Part shown: one piece after another, positions 34,585-43,826 of the stretch
How the letters are laid out: every line of letters starts with the position of its first letter
How positions within the stretch are numbered: position 1 is the stretch's first letter
DNA from: PALSA-1006 sp963733265
GTDB lineage: Bacteria > Pseudomonadota > Gammaproteobacteria > Burkholderiales > Gallionellaceae
Length of the DNA: 64,000 nt
Direction of reading: 5' to 3'
Assembly (NCBI GenBank): GCA_963733265.1
Contig: CAVTCF010000001.1
Location: forward strand, 496,001-560,000
The notes under the pieces: generated by a model
What the model was told of the DNA's origin: nothing
The model's input: only the letters and a program-made list of their open reading frames with translations
Databases searched by the model: none
Made by a program: the position numbers and the translations under genes

Positions 34585-35395
34585 TACGCTGCTGGAATTG
34601 TCGGGGGTGTGTAAACACTTCGGTGGATTAACCGCGTTGTCCGGTGTTTCACTGCACATTCGCCAAGGTGAAATCTACGGTTTGATCGGCCCGAACGGAG
34701 CAGGAAAAACGACGCTATTCAATGTCATTACCGGGCTGTATCAATTGGACCAAGGCACGTTCAAATTTGACGGGAATGCTTACGTGCGTTGCAAACCGCA
34801 TCTGCTGGCGCAAGCGGGTATCGCGCGCACTTTTCAGAATATACGTTTGTTTGCCAATATGAGCGCACTGGAAAATATCATGGTTGGACGGCATGTGCGC
34901 ACGCATAGCGGAATTTGGGGAGCACTGAGCCGTAATGCTTCCGCGCGTGCTGAAGAACGTGCCATCGCCGAGCGCGCGCGTGAGTTATTGCATTATGTGG
35001 GTATTCAGCGTCCGGTAAACACGCTGGCGAAAAATCTGTCGTATGGCGAACAGCGCAGACTGGAGATCGCGCGTGCGCTGGCGACTGAACCCAAACTACT
35101 GGCGCTGGACGAACCTGTGGCAGGAATGAACGCCACTGAAACCGAAAGTTTGAAAATCCTGCTGCAATCCATCCGCAGCGATGGCATTACCGTATTGTTG
35201 ATTGAACACGATGTCAAACTCATTATGGGATTATGCGACCGTGTGGCGGTGCTGGACTACGGTAAGAAAATCGCCGAAGGAATTCCGGAAGAAGTTAGAC
35301 GCGACCCGCTTGTAATTGCGGCTTATTTGGGCGGAGATTCTGATTCCCCTCTCCCGCAAGCGGGAGAGGGGCTGGGGGTGAGGGAAGCCCCATGA
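34568..35395 (+). CDS. livG: Branched-chain amino acid ABC transporter ATPase LivG
   Basis: ATPase subunit of 275 residues. Walker A GPNGAGKTT lies near residue 41, the signature LSYGEQRRLEIARAL and Walker B LLALDEP near residue 160-180. The C-terminal extension after GGDS (SPLPQAGEGLGVREAP) is encoded by a GC-rich palindromic repeat and is not part of the normal LivG fold, which ends around AAYLG. That repeat also supplies the ribosome-binding region of livF. The stop overlaps the livF start by 4 bases. Confidence 0.96.
   Translation: MTLPDNTLLELSGVCKHFGGLTALSGVSLHIRQGEIYGLIGPNGAGKTTLFNVITGLYQLDQGTFKFDGNAYVRCKPHLLAQAGIARTFQNIRLFANMSALENIMVGRHVRTHSGIWGALSRNASARAEERAIAERARELLHYVGIQRPVNTLAKNLSYGEQRRLEIARALATEPKLLALDEPVAGMNATETESLKILLQSIRSDGITVLLIEHDVKLIMGLCDRVAVLDYGKKIAEGIPEEVRRDPLVIAAYLGGDSDSPLPQAGEGLGVREAP
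35346..35384. repeat. GC-rich hairpin repeat at the livG 3' end
   Basis: CCCCTCTCCCGCAAGCGGGAGAGGGG is a perfect hairpin with a 12-base stem, followed by CTGGGGGTGAGGG. It is translated in frame as the livG tail and places GAGGGAAG 6 bases before the livF ATG. Confidence 0.85.
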
Positions 35396-36114
35396 AACTT
35401 AACTCCCCAATCCTCGAAGTCCATGACCTGAAAGTTTCCTATGGCGGCATTCATGCCCTGAAAGGAATCGATCTAAGCATCAATGCCGGCGAGTTGGTTG
35501 CTCTCATCGGCAGTAACGGTGCAGGCAAGACCACCACACTTAAAGCACTTGCAGGGCTGCTTCAGTGTACTGCCGGAAAGTTGCATTACGAGGGTAGTTC
35601 GTTGCACCATTTGCCAGCGCACTTGAGAGTAAGCGCTGGCTTGGCACTGGTGCCCGAAGGGCGCGGAATATTTGCCCGACTCACCGTGGCAGAAAATCTG
35701 CAAATGGGCGCTTACATCCGCCATGGCGATAAACATATCAATACCGATATTGAGCGCATGTACACCTTGTTTCCCCGCCTCGCAGAAAGGCGCACGCAAC
35801 TGGCAGGCACGCTTTCAGGTGGCGAGCAACAAATGGTCGCAATCGCACGCGCATTAATGAGCCGCCCCAAGTTATTGATGCTGGATGAACCAAGCATGGG
35901 GCTGGCACCGATGATGGTAGCCAAAATATTTGAAACGATCAGGGAAATTTCAGCACAGGGAGTTTCCATCTTGCTGGTCGAGCAAAATGCCAAGTTGGCA
36001 TTGGAAGCCGCACAACGCGGTTACGTGCTGGAAAGCGGCACCATTACTTTGTCGGGCGAGGCAAAAGAATTGCTCGGCAGTGAAGCGGTACAGCGCGCGT
36101 ATCTGGGTGCATAG
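35392..36114 (+). CDS. livF: Branched-chain amino acid ABC transporter ATPase LivF
   Basis: Second ATPase subunit, 240 residues. Walker A GSNGAGKTT lies near residue 43, the signature LSGGEQQMVAIARAL near residue 142 and Walker B LLMLDEPSMGLAPMMV after it. The phrase ALVPEGRGIFARLTVAENL is characteristic of LivF. Closes the transporter operon; a REP-like hairpin follows 40 bases after the stop. Confidence 0.96.
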   Translation: MKLNSPILEVHDLKVSYGGIHALKGIDLSINAGELVALIGSNGAGKTTTLKALAGLLQCTAGKLHYEGSSLHHLPAHLRVSAGLALVPEGRGIFARLTVAENLQMGAYIRHGDKHINTDIERMYTLFPRLAERRTQLAGTLSGGEQQMVAIARALMSRPKLLMLDEPSMGLAPMMVAKIFETIREISAQGVSILLVEQNAKLALEAAQRGYVLESGTITLSGEAKELLGSEAVQRAYLGA

Positions 36115-36154
36115 GTTTATTCCAATGCTATTTCAAAAGTGAAATTAGATTTAG

Positions 36155-36200
36155 CGTAGGGCGCACTTTGTGCGCCATGGTGCATGAAATGCACCCTACG
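36155..36200. repeat. REP-like double hairpin, GTAGGG family
   Basis: 46 bases made of two small hairpins, GGCGCACTTTGTGCGCC and GGTGCATGAAATGCACC, within an overall palindrome headed by CGTAGGG and ending CCCTACG. The same layout appears at 60035-60080, and single units at 11722 and 19837. Confidence 0.8.
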
Positions 36201-36357
36201 TAATTGCTGTATTGAAATAGAATTAGACTGCCAGCCCAGTGATTTCAGGCGTATCAATCAGCTTTGATATGCCACAGCCGACTGTAACGGTATAATCCGC
36301 ACTGGTATGGCGCGCCCATTCCCGAATCTTAAATCAACCAAAGGAGAGTAATCAAAA

Positions 36358-36633
36358 ATGCGTAATCTGATCTCTGTTGCTATCGCTTCATTGTTCATCA
36401 TTAACACGGCGTTCGCTGCCGATTCCGGCTGTGAAGCAAAGGCTGTAAGCAAGGACGGCAAGCCGTTGGCCGGCGCTGCCAAGGCGGCATCAATCAAAAA
36501 ATGTGAAAAAGATGCGGCTCAGGCGGCAACTCCTTCCTGCGAAGACAAAGCGGTAAGCAAGAACGGCAAGCCATTAAGCGGTGCTGCCAAGGCCGCTTCG
36601 ATCAAGAAATGTGAAGCGGATGCAAAGAAGTAA
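36358..36633 (+). CDS. PsiF-repeat periplasmic protein
   Basis: A 91-residue secreted protein. A signal peptide ends at AFAADS (about residue 21). Two copies of the PsiF repeat follow, each with a Cys, KAVSKDGKPLAGAAKAASIKKC-like core and closing Cys, so one disulfide per repeat is plausible. PsiF is named for phosphate-starvation induction in E. coli; its role is unknown and no Pho box is evident here. AAAGGAGAG precedes the ATG and a TATAAT hexamer lies at 36291. Confidence 0.85.
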   Translation: MRNLISVAIASLFIINTAFAADSGCEAKAVSKDGKPLAGAAKAASIKKCEKDAAQAATPSCEDKAVSKNGKPLSGAAKAASIKKCEADAKK

Positions 36634-37157
36634 GCGGAAATATCAAGGCACCGCAGATTTATTCACCATCCTCGCGTAGGCAGGGTCAGGTGCGTATATT
36701 TAACCGGGACTCCGCCTGACCATAGGACAGGTGGCCCTGCGTTTGTTGAAAGGTGGGGACGACAAAACTGAGTAAGTCTGCGTTTCTTTGGATTTGCGTT
36801 TAACATCTCAAAGCGCCCCGGCGAAGTTGCCTATTGGGGGCAATAAGCGTAACGCATAACACCGAATGTGGCTTCATGCGGCGTATCCGTTGGTTATGCG
36901 CAGGGCTAAGTGACGGCTTTAAACAAGAGCAGATGTTCAATTTATGGGGAACTTGTTAGTTAATCAGACCGATTCCATCCATTCTATTTCAGCATCCTCA
37001 TTCATTAGTCGCCAACCTGTTTGGGGCGCTTACTGGAAAAAGAACATAATCAAATCTGATCATTACAAACGTATTCTCAAACCGAAGTGTTCTTGAGCAA
37101 AATCAACCACAGATTTTGGATACCCATTTAACATAACAGGAGTAGATTAAATCTCGC
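36634..37157. other. 524-base gap with several inverted repeats, no gene recognised
   Basis: No credible coding frame is seen. Between 36680 and 36740 lie nested pairs GCAGGG/CCCTGC and GGTCAGG/CCTGACC. GCCCC (36815) pairs with GGGGC (36837). GCATAAC (36854) pairs perfectly with GTTATGC (36893) and the adjoining bases pair imperfectly. The rest, 36910-37157, shows nothing I can name. It may hold a small RNA or the remains of a lost gene. Confidence 0.4.
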
Positions 37158-38231
37158 CTATTTATCTTTTGGCTTGATTTCTTTTATCCGCTGCTCAACA
37201 AATGCCTGCAACTCCGGCGTTAAACTCTGCGTATCGATTGCTCGTTTATACGCATCCAATGCTTCCTCTTTTTGTTGGTCCGCTTGCATTGACATGCCCA
37301 TTCCCATTAGCCATAGTCCGGAAACAGGTGACATTTGCAACGCGTTTTGATAGTACGTTATTGCTTCCTTGTGTCGCCCCTGGCGTTGCAACAGCGCGGC
37401 CATGAAGGCTTGGTAATCGGCCATACGTTCGGCGTATGGCAAAGACCTTTCCAGCGTTTCCAACGCCAGCGGCACCGCACCGCGTTCAACTTGCAAGCGG
37501 GCGAGTAGCATCGCGAAATGGGTTTGTTTCACATCCTGATCAAGCGCATCTTTCAGCACATTTTCAGCCTCGGCAAAATGCTTGTTCTCTTGCAACACGG
37601 AAACCAAGGCTTCGCGCGCTATCGCATGCGCGGGATCAAGTTTCAGCACTAGCCGGTAACCCGCTGCCGCCTCTATTAACTTTCCTTGCTGCGCAAGCAG
37701 ATAAGCCTTGCGGAATTCGTTCTCGGCTTCTTGCTGCGGGCTCACTTTTTTAATTTGCACACTTTGTGATGCAGCAGGTGCGTGTCGTATCACGGCACTA
37801 TTGGGTTGATCTTTCTCCGCAGTTTCTGCGGCAACTTTGGATTCCGGCTTAACCTGCTTGACGACAGGTTTGGTTCGGGAAATATCGGGGACAGGATGAA
37901 GTGTCAATGCAATAGCGGAAGAGGCTTGTGGGTGTGGCACCACAGCCGAAGTAGCCAGGGGCTGTGAAGCGACGGGTGCATGAGATATCGACAACACCCC
38001 GGCAACAGGCGCTTGGGTTACTGCGACTACAGACTTTGAAGACACACCTGACTTCCGAGCACTCAATACGACTGCTGCAACTGCGACAACTAATAATATG
38101 GCGACCAATACGTACAGCCGCCATTTTGAGTCAGTTTGAATTGGAACAACTCTTATGGCCTCGTCACCCGTGGCTTCTCTCGCCACGCCGCGTTTATCCA
38201 AATCATTTAGAACTTGGTTTATCAGGCTCAT
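37158..38231 (-). CDS. mshN: MSHA biogenesis protein MshN-like, TPR protein
   Basis: A 357-residue inner-membrane protein beginning MSLINQVLNDLDKRG, typical of MshN. One membrane segment is seen at about residues 37-57, then a Pro/Val/Ala-rich linker, then tetratricopeptide repeats (FRKAYLLAQQGKLIEAAAGYRLVLKLDPAHAIAREAL and others) to the end. Its ATG at 38231 overlaps the mshM stop as ATGA. Normally mshE and mshG would follow; here a 524-base gap without genes does instead. Confidence 0.85.
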   Translation of the reverse strand: MSLINQVLNDLDKRGVAREATGDEAIRVVPIQTDSKWRLYVLVAILLVVAVAAVVLSARKSGVSSKSVVAVTQAPVAGVLSISHAPVASQPLATSAVVPHPQASSAIALTLHPVPDISRTKPVVKQVKPESKVAAETAEKDQPNSAVIRHAPAASQSVQIKKVSPQQEAENEFRKAYLLAQQGKLIEAAAGYRLVLKLDPAHAIAREALVSVLQENKHFAEAENVLKDALDQDVKQTHFAMLLARLQVERGAVPLALETLERSLPYAERMADYQAFMAALLQRQGRHKEAITYYQNALQMSPVSGLWLMGMGMSMQADQQKEEALDAYKRAIDTQSLTPELQAFVEQRIKEIKPKDK

Positions 38232-39187
38232 TGCAACCAGCCGATGATTAATGCAAAAAGGATCAACATAAACGTCGCCAACCCCGCCCACACCCAGACC
38301 ATCCAGTCTTTGCTTGCTTCCGGGGTATCCGCCACGGCACGACGCACATGACTTGTTGTTACCTGCTGCTTGCCTTGTCCGTACGCCAGCAGCAATGCTT
38401 TGTGGGCTATTATATTGATCAGCCGCGGGGTTCCCCGTGTCACTCGATGCAGCAAGGCAATTGTCCCTTGGTTAAATAATGTTTCACCCTGATATCCTGC
38501 CACCAGCAAACGATGGCGCAAATAGCGATCCACTTCGTCTTTTCTTAATCCCTTTAAGTCGTATTGGAAACTGATGCGTTGCCTCAATTGACGCACTGAA
38601 TTATGTTTGAGACGTTCGTTCAACTCAGGCTGACCGAATAGCACGACCTGCATCAATTTGCGTTTCTCGGTCTCCAGATTAGTCAACAAACGCAACACTT
38701 CCAAGCTTTCCAGCGGCATGGCCTGCGCCTCGTCCAGACATACCAACACGCGTTTCCCCTCGCGCGCAAAACTAAGCAAAGTATGCGTTAACTCTTTTAA
38801 TACTTGATGTTGATCTGCCCCGTTATCAAGCTCTATACGAAACTCACTCGCCAGCGCGAGCAACAAACTGCGCGGTTCCAGATAGGGATTGGGAATATAG
38901 GCGGTAATAAACTTTGTGGCGGATTTCGTCCCCTCGACGGAAGCGTCCTGCGTACCAATTGCGGTAGTCGTTGTTCTATCGTTGTTGAGAGTTAACAGAA
39001 ACTTGCGGCAAAGCAGCGTCTTGCCATTACCCACCTCACCAACAATTTTGATGAAGCCCTCGCCGCTGCGGGCTGCAACAAGCAGGGTATTCAACGCCTC
39101 CTGATAATTGGCGCAAGCAAAGAAAAAACTGGTATCCGGCGTTAGCGAAAACGGAAATTCACGTAAACTAAAATGCTCTAGATACAT
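38228..39187 (-). CDS. mshM: MSHA biogenesis AAA ATPase MshM / ExeA-like
   Basis: A 319-residue AAA+ protein of the ExeA/GspA type, thought to help place or assemble the secretin through the peptidoglycan. It begins MYLEHFSLREFPFSLTPDT. Walker A GEVGNGKTLL is near residue 52 and Walker B VLVCLDEAQAM near residue 140. A C-terminal hydrophobic segment (FMLILFALIIGWLQ) anchors it in the membrane. It sits between mshL and mshN. Confidence 0.92.
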   Translation of the reverse strand: MYLEHFSLREFPFSLTPDTSFFFACANYQEALNTLLVAARSGEGFIKIVGEVGNGKTLLCRKFLLTLNNDRTTTTAIGTQDASVEGTKSATKFITAYIPNPYLEPRSLLLALASEFRIELDNGADQHQVLKELTHTLLSFAREGKRVLVCLDEAQAMPLESLEVLRLLTNLETEKRKLMQVVLFGQPELNERLKHNSVRQLRQRISFQYDLKGLRKDEVDRYLRHRLLVAGYQGETLFNQGTIALLHRVTRGTPRLINIIAHKALLLAYGQGKQQVTTSHVRRAVADTPEASKDWMVWVWAGLATFMLILFALIIGWLQ

Positions 39188-39200
39188 TGGAAATTTCCGT

Positions 39201-40904
39201 TTAACGAGACATTCCGTTCAATCGATCCCGACTGCGGCTCACCTCATCTGTCCAGTCTTTGTCCTCATCTACTACTGTCGGTTTGAGCAAAATAATTAGT
39301 TCGCGCTTGCTCGATGATTTGCTCGTTTGGCCAAAGATGGATTTGACCCATCCCGGCAAGCCTGAATCGGCCACCGTTGTTGATTGGGTCATCAATCCGC
39401 CGATTACCACGATCTGGCTGTCTTTCGCACGTATCACACTATCTGTTTCTTCAATAGCAGAAGAAGCCATCTGGAGCGTTGTCCCTCCGCCGGCATCTTT
39501 TGTTACCGAGGTAACCTGGCTGATGGAAGGATGAACATGCAGAATGATTTCATCCTTCTCGTTGATTCGTGGTGTTACATCCAATGCTATGCCCGAAAAT
39601 AACGGGGAATAAATCGGTGTCGGGAGTGTATTACTACCACCTGAAACAGTCGTCGAGGTGCCAGGCGTAAAACCTGTAGCAAATGGCTCGTCAGTCCCCA
39701 CTTTTAGCACTGCTTTTTGGTTGTTCAAAGTCGAGATGCGCGGGCTTGATAGCACATGAACACTTCCCTGTGTCTCCAGAAAGCTCAACATTGCAGCAAA
39801 GTTGTTTGTTTGAAATGCCAATCCAAATAAAGAATTTGAAGACGCATTCGTCGCAACACCAGACAAGCTGGTACCGGGAACCGCCGTGAATAGCGGAGTG
39901 GTCATAGTCTGCCCGACACCTCCAACTGTGTTGGTCAGTGTTCCTCCCTGCGCAACAACTCCTCCGGCATAGGTGCCATTTCCCTTCGCACCGATTGCAG
40001 CCCAGTTCACACCGGATTGATAACTGTCACTCAAGGTTACTTCGACAAACTTTGCTTCAATAATAACCTGACGCTCTACGGAAAGTTGCGATGCTTTCAG
40101 AAACTCGGATACATTGCGTAACTCCTCCGGCATTGCACGCACGACAATCACACCGGACATTCTATTGATCACGACGCTGCGCTCGGCTTGAATAGTGCTA
40201 TCTTTTTGCGTGATGATGGTGGTTATAGCATCCTGCAAATTTTGCCAGAAATTAAATTCTGTAGATGACTGCTTGGTCGATACAAAGCTTGCGTTGCCTG
40301 ACTGCGCAGCCGATGCACCCGGAGTTGTTGCGGTTGGTGTCGGGGTTGTTGGCATCGTGGGACTGTAGGCCGTGCCCGCAGTCATACTTTGTCCGGAAGC
40401 TTTTACTGCAATCGAGGAAGAGCTATCACGCAATGCCGCAAGATAATCGATTTTGAACAGTCTGATTTGAAGTGTCACGGGTTGAATATAAATATTTTTA
40501 CCTTCCACTTTATACTCATAACCGTACAATGCACGTATCGTATCCATTGCCTCAAATATGCTTACATCTTTGAGGTTTAATGTAATATTTCCTTCCACTC
40601 CGGGTAAAGGGAGTATGTTATAGCGCGTTCCGGAGCCAATCGCGGCGAACACTTCTTTGGCCGGGGTGTTGTTTACGCTCAGATCAAAGCGTGGCTCAAG
40701 TTTTCCGTCCTCAACCTTGGGCCGCGGCGTTGTCAATGGTGGCAATAACGCATTATTCACCGCATCCGATTTGCTGGGCACGGTGCTCTCGCTAACCAGC
40801 GCATCCATATCTTTATTTATTCTGACCGCAGCATCTGTCTTGATGCCCGGAGACGAGCATGCAACCAAGAAAAGCAGCAACAGCATTAGTAATAATCGCT
40901 TCAT
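39201..40904 (-). CDS. mshL: MSHA-type pilus secretin MshL
   Basis: Outer-membrane secretin of 567 residues. A lipobox (FLVAC, cysteine at about residue 16) is followed by an STN-like N-terminal domain (NNTPAKEVFAAIGSGTRYNILP), a variable Thr/Pro/Ser linker, an N1-type domain (GVIVVRAMPEELRNVSEFL) and the secretin beta-barrel (LSSPRISTLNNQKAVLKVG, VTPRINEKDEIILHVHPSIS, VVIGGLM). The last resembles PulD/PilQ/MshL conserved sequence. Lies in the mshI-to-mshN series. Confidence 0.93.
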   Translation of the reverse strand: MKRLLLMLLLLFLVACSSPGIKTDAAVRINKDMDALVSESTVPSKSDAVNNALLPPLTTPRPKVEDGKLEPRFDLSVNNTPAKEVFAAIGSGTRYNILPLPGVEGNITLNLKDVSIFEAMDTIRALYGYEYKVEGKNIYIQPVTLQIRLFKIDYLAALRDSSSSIAVKASGQSMTAGTAYSPTMPTTPTPTATTPGASAAQSGNASFVSTKQSSTEFNFWQNLQDAITTIITQKDSTIQAERSVVINRMSGVIVVRAMPEELRNVSEFLKASQLSVERQVIIEAKFVEVTLSDSYQSGVNWAAIGAKGNGTYAGGVVAQGGTLTNTVGGVGQTMTTPLFTAVPGTSLSGVATNASSNSLFGLAFQTNNFAAMLSFLETQGSVHVLSSPRISTLNNQKAVLKVGTDEPFATGFTPGTSTTVSGGSNTLPTPIYSPLFSGIALDVTPRINEKDEIILHVHPSISQVTSVTKDAGGGTTLQMASSAIEETDSVIRAKDSQIVVIGGLMTQSTTVADSGLPGWVKSIFGQTSKSSSKRELIILLKPTVVDEDKDWTDEVSRSRDRLNGMSR

Positions 40905-40948
40905 TTACTTTTCCTCTTAATCCTTAAACTTGATCCATATAATCCGAC

Positions 40949-41380
40949 TCAGTTAATTTGTATTTTTTTATTCTTTGTTGGTTGTGATTGTTCTTTTTTG
41001 TCTTGATGCTCAAGTTCGGCCTTATTTAGATGCACTCCGGGAAACAACTCCATAACATGTCTTCCCTGGGTATTTTGCAATACCACGCTGCTTTCACGAA
41101 CCTCCACAAGTGTAGCATCACCAACTTTCCCGCCCAACGCAACAGTCTCCCCATTAATAACCGCAGCTCGATGCCGGGGTGAAATGAGGATCGACTGCAA
41201 CCCTTCTTTTTTGGGCGCGGGCACCGCACTTGCAGCAGTGCCCCCCTCCGTGTCCGAAGCATATGGAATCTCGACCGCGGGTTTGGTCGGGTCCGGTAAA
41301 GATTCAAATGCATGCGCTGGCAATGCTATGCCTGCCCACATTGTCACAATCAAAATAATTTTATTTACACTCGCAGCCAT
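40949..41380 (-). CDS. mshK: MshK-like periplasmic protein
   Basis: A 143-residue protein with a signal peptide ending at AHA-FE, then LPDPTKPA, which is characteristic of MshK/PilP-like proteins, and a short beta domain (LQSILISPRHRAAVINGETVALGGKVGDATLVEV). It probably links MshJ with the secretin. The gene overlaps the end of mshJ by 16 bases. Sequence conservation in this family is low; identification leans on gene order. Confidence 0.8.
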   Translation of the reverse strand: MAASVNKIILIVTMWAGIALPAHAFESLPDPTKPAVEIPYASDTEGGTAASAVPAPKKEGLQSILISPRHRAAVINGETVALGGKVGDATLVEVRESSVVLQNTQGRHVMELFPGVHLNKAELEHQDKKEQSQPTKNKKIQIN

Positions 41381-42084
41381 ATCGCATCCAAGCTCAGTGT
41401 GTACAAAGTAAGCGTCAATTCAACAGTCGGATAGCGTGTCACATTCATTTTGGCTGCCCCCCAATACATTTGGGTCGGCAATTTCTCCAGTGCCGTCAGG
41501 TATTGCATCAAGTCTGCATAACTACCGCGTACGGTAATCTTAACCCCGTGCTTATATACCTGATGATCCAATCCCGGTGATTTAACCGGAACCGCAACCG
41601 GAGCTGAGGCAACAGCGCCTGCATCCGGCTTGGCCGCAGGCGGTTCGATCAATGGGGTCGCAGGTAAAGTTTCCAATGCAATCAGTTGCAATCGCTCGTT
41701 CTTGTTTAGCACTTGCTCAAGTAACTCGCCCATTTTTTCGGGCGGAACAAGCTTATCCCGGCGCCCCTTCAGATATAACTCATGTTCATCGATCTGTTTT
41801 TGAACCGATCTGATATGGTCGCGTAAGGGAGAATTGACGTCATCCTTTTGCGCCTGCATCAAGGCTGCCATATTGGCCTGTATCTCTTTCATCTTCTCCT
41901 GTTGCTGAACCACCTGCAAGGAAAGCTTCTTTTGCCGTTCCTGCAATGGATTCAGAAATAAGGCATTGATAAACGACACCAACACGAATGCTGCCGCCGC
42001 AAATATCATTACGCGTTCGCGCAATGACATTGCGTCAATTTTTAAAACCGCCTTTTCCAGCCACTCCTTCAGTACCCCGCTCAT
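41365..42084 (-). CDS. mshJ: MshJ-like inner-membrane protein (PilO/GspM type)
   Basis: A 239-residue protein with one N-terminal membrane segment (VMIFAAAAFVLVSFINALFL), a coiled coil (about residues 45-105), and a C-terminal ferredoxin-like domain (HGVKITVRGSYADLMQYLTALEKLPTQMYWG). It is the counterpart of PilO or GspM of the alignment complex. Overlaps its upstream neighbour by 4 bases. Confidence 0.85.
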   Translation of the reverse strand: MSGVLKEWLEKAVLKIDAMSLRERVMIFAAAAFVLVSFINALFLNPLQERQKKLSLQVVQQQEKMKEIQANMAALMQAQKDDVNSPLRDHIRSVQKQIDEHELYLKGRRDKLVPPEKMGELLEQVLNKNERLQLIALETLPATPLIEPPAAKPDAGAVASAPVAVPVKSPGLDHQVYKHGVKITVRGSYADLMQYLTALEKLPTQMYWGAAKMNVTRYPTVELTLTLYTLSLDAIWLRV

Positions 42085-42710
42085 TTAGCCCCCCCATGCG
42101 CTTCAACCGACTGCATGCTGAACTCAACATAATTTGTCACCGGAGCTTTGTTGGGAATTGCCTTCGGTTGCTGCATCTGCAGGGAAGCAAAAGTTTTGCC
42201 CTTCATTACTTTCTCTTTGTTCAAGCGCTGAATATAGGATGGCACCAGTTGCGGATTAGTTACCCCGCCATTCAAACTCATTTGAGCTCCGTCACCTTCA
42301 ATATCAAATCCGGATAGCCATAAGCCGCTCACTACTTGGCGGGCAAACGCGCGCATATATTCCGAATAGCCCCCGGTATTTCCAATCGCTCCGCCCTGTA
42401 ATGTATCAATAATTTCCTTTTGGGATAACTCTTCAGCTTCAAGTTGTGCCAGTTGATCACGCAGTACCTGATTATTTTTTTCAGGTGAAAAACTATTCGA
42501 AAAACTGGAGAACTTAAGTTGCTCAGCCGCGTAAAGCTTGGCTGTTTCTTCAGACAGGCTTGATAACCTGTTGACTTGATAAGCCCCATAACCGTAGAAC
42601 AATGCGGCTCCGAGCACAATCAACCCCAAAGACTGAAGAATGGTCGTGGTGGAAAAATATTTATTTTTCTTTAAGAATTCGGGATTGAATAAGTTGATCT
42701 GCTGACTCAT
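42081..42710 (-). CDS. PilN-like fimbrial assembly protein (MshI2)
   Basis: A 209-residue PilN-type protein. QQINLFNPEF near the start is the PilN peptide that docks into PilM; here it can bind the MshI product encoded just upstream. One membrane segment follows (about residues 25-47), then a coiled coil and a small periplasmic domain. Overlaps both neighbours by 4 bases. Confidence 0.88.
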   Translation of the reverse strand: MSQQINLFNPEFLKKNKYFSTTTILQSLGLIVLGAALFYGYGAYQVNRLSSLSEETAKLYAAEQLKFSSFSNSFSPEKNNQVLRDQLAQLEAEELSQKEIIDTLQGGAIGNTGGYSEYMRAFARQVVSGLWLSGFDIEGDGAQMSLNGGVTNPQLVPSYIQRLNKEKVMKGKTFASLQMQQPKAIPNKAPVTNYVEFSMQSVEAHGGAK

Positions 42711-43663
42711 GGCGCACCACTTTCCTGGCGCAGCGCGGCACCGACAGCATGCAATGTCTCGGTAGCAAATTCATTTTCGCGTAAAGCCGGAACTGCACTG
42801 AGTTCAAGTTTCCGGGACAGGTCAAGCGGTTCAACCGGCAAGCCCAGTGTATCGGCAAACAAATTGACAAGACCCGCGCCAACCGGTGCGCTTACCAACA
42901 TGCGAATGAGTGAAACATAATGAAATTGCCGGTCAAAATAATCCATTGAACGCTGAATTTCCAATTCCACGCGCTCAATGTATTGCTGCCGCGCATTTTC
43001 GTTCGCATCCTGCAACTGCCCTGAAGTAATATCCAAACGACGGGCCAAATACAACTCTCCGTTGCTTGTGAACGTCAACAACCCGCCTCTTTCATCGAAC
43101 GCCAATAGTGCCAAGCCTCGTCCATCTGTTTCAAACAGTGCGGCAATATTGCGTTGCGCCAACTCGGGAATATCAATGACCGTAAGATTGATCTCGGCTT
43201 TTTCAAACAATGCAATGCGCTTCTTAAGAACTTCATTTGAAGCCGCAATCGCATATACCGATTGGGGACGGTTTCCGGAATTATTGTTGCCGGGAATTTG
43301 GAGCAGATCGACGGTGGCTTCGTCGACGTGATAATTCAGCGAGTCTTTAATGCGGTAGCGTATCGCGGTCTTCATCTCCTCGACAGGCACATTGGGCGCG
43401 TCTACCATCAATATCTGATACTCGTCTGGCGCCAGCAAGGTTGTAAATTGAAATGCGCCGAGACCGTGCTCTCTGACAAGCCTTTCCAATTCCAGCGACG
43501 TAACATTTTGCATCGGATGAAATTCGCACATCACTATTTCAATTTGAGCTGCCGAGCGTCTTACCTTCACCAGATAAACGCCACGCGTTCCGATAACAAT
43601 ACTTAACCAACCAATATTGCGGCTAATACGTTTAAATAAATTAAAAAATTTAGGTGTTTGCAT
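42707..43663 (-). CDS. mshI: MshI, PilM-like actin-fold protein
   Basis: Cytoplasmic protein of 318 residues, the MSHA counterpart of PilM. Segments such as GWLSIVIGTRGVYLVKVRR, YQILMVDAPNVPVEEMKTAIRYRIKDSLNYHVDEATVDLLQIP and LNLTVIDIPELAQRNI match the PilM/MshI layout. First gene of the pilus series on this strand; the transcription start must lie in 43664-43826. Confidence 0.88.
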   Translation of the reverse strand: MQTPKFFNLFKRISRNIGWLSIVIGTRGVYLVKVRRSAAQIEIVMCEFHPMQNVTSLELERLVREHGLGAFQFTTLLAPDEYQILMVDAPNVPVEEMKTAIRYRIKDSLNYHVDEATVDLLQIPGNNNSGNRPQSVYAIAASNEVLKKRIALFEKAEINLTVIDIPELAQRNIAALFETDGRGLALLAFDERGGLLTFTSNGELYLARRLDITSGQLQDANENARQQYIERVELEIQRSMDYFDRQFHYVSLIRMLVSAPVGAGLVNLFADTLGLPVEPLDLSRKLELSAVPALRENEFATETLHAVGAALRQESGAP

Positions 43664-43826
43664 AACTCTCGCGAATCTAATTTAAGAAATGTACATTGTC
43701 AATTGTTTTTATAGGAATATATTGAAATCAGCAAGCGTTGCCCCTTTATTTCTATCCAAACTAGACATTGCTGCGCATCTCCAAGCGAAACTCACCCAGT
43801 CTTAATTGATTTATCATATAGATAAA

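Noticed and set aside
36847..36901. Integron attC site
   Set aside because: Only a 7-base perfect outer pair is present, the core site departs from the GTTRRRY consensus, and there is no integrase or cassette array here.
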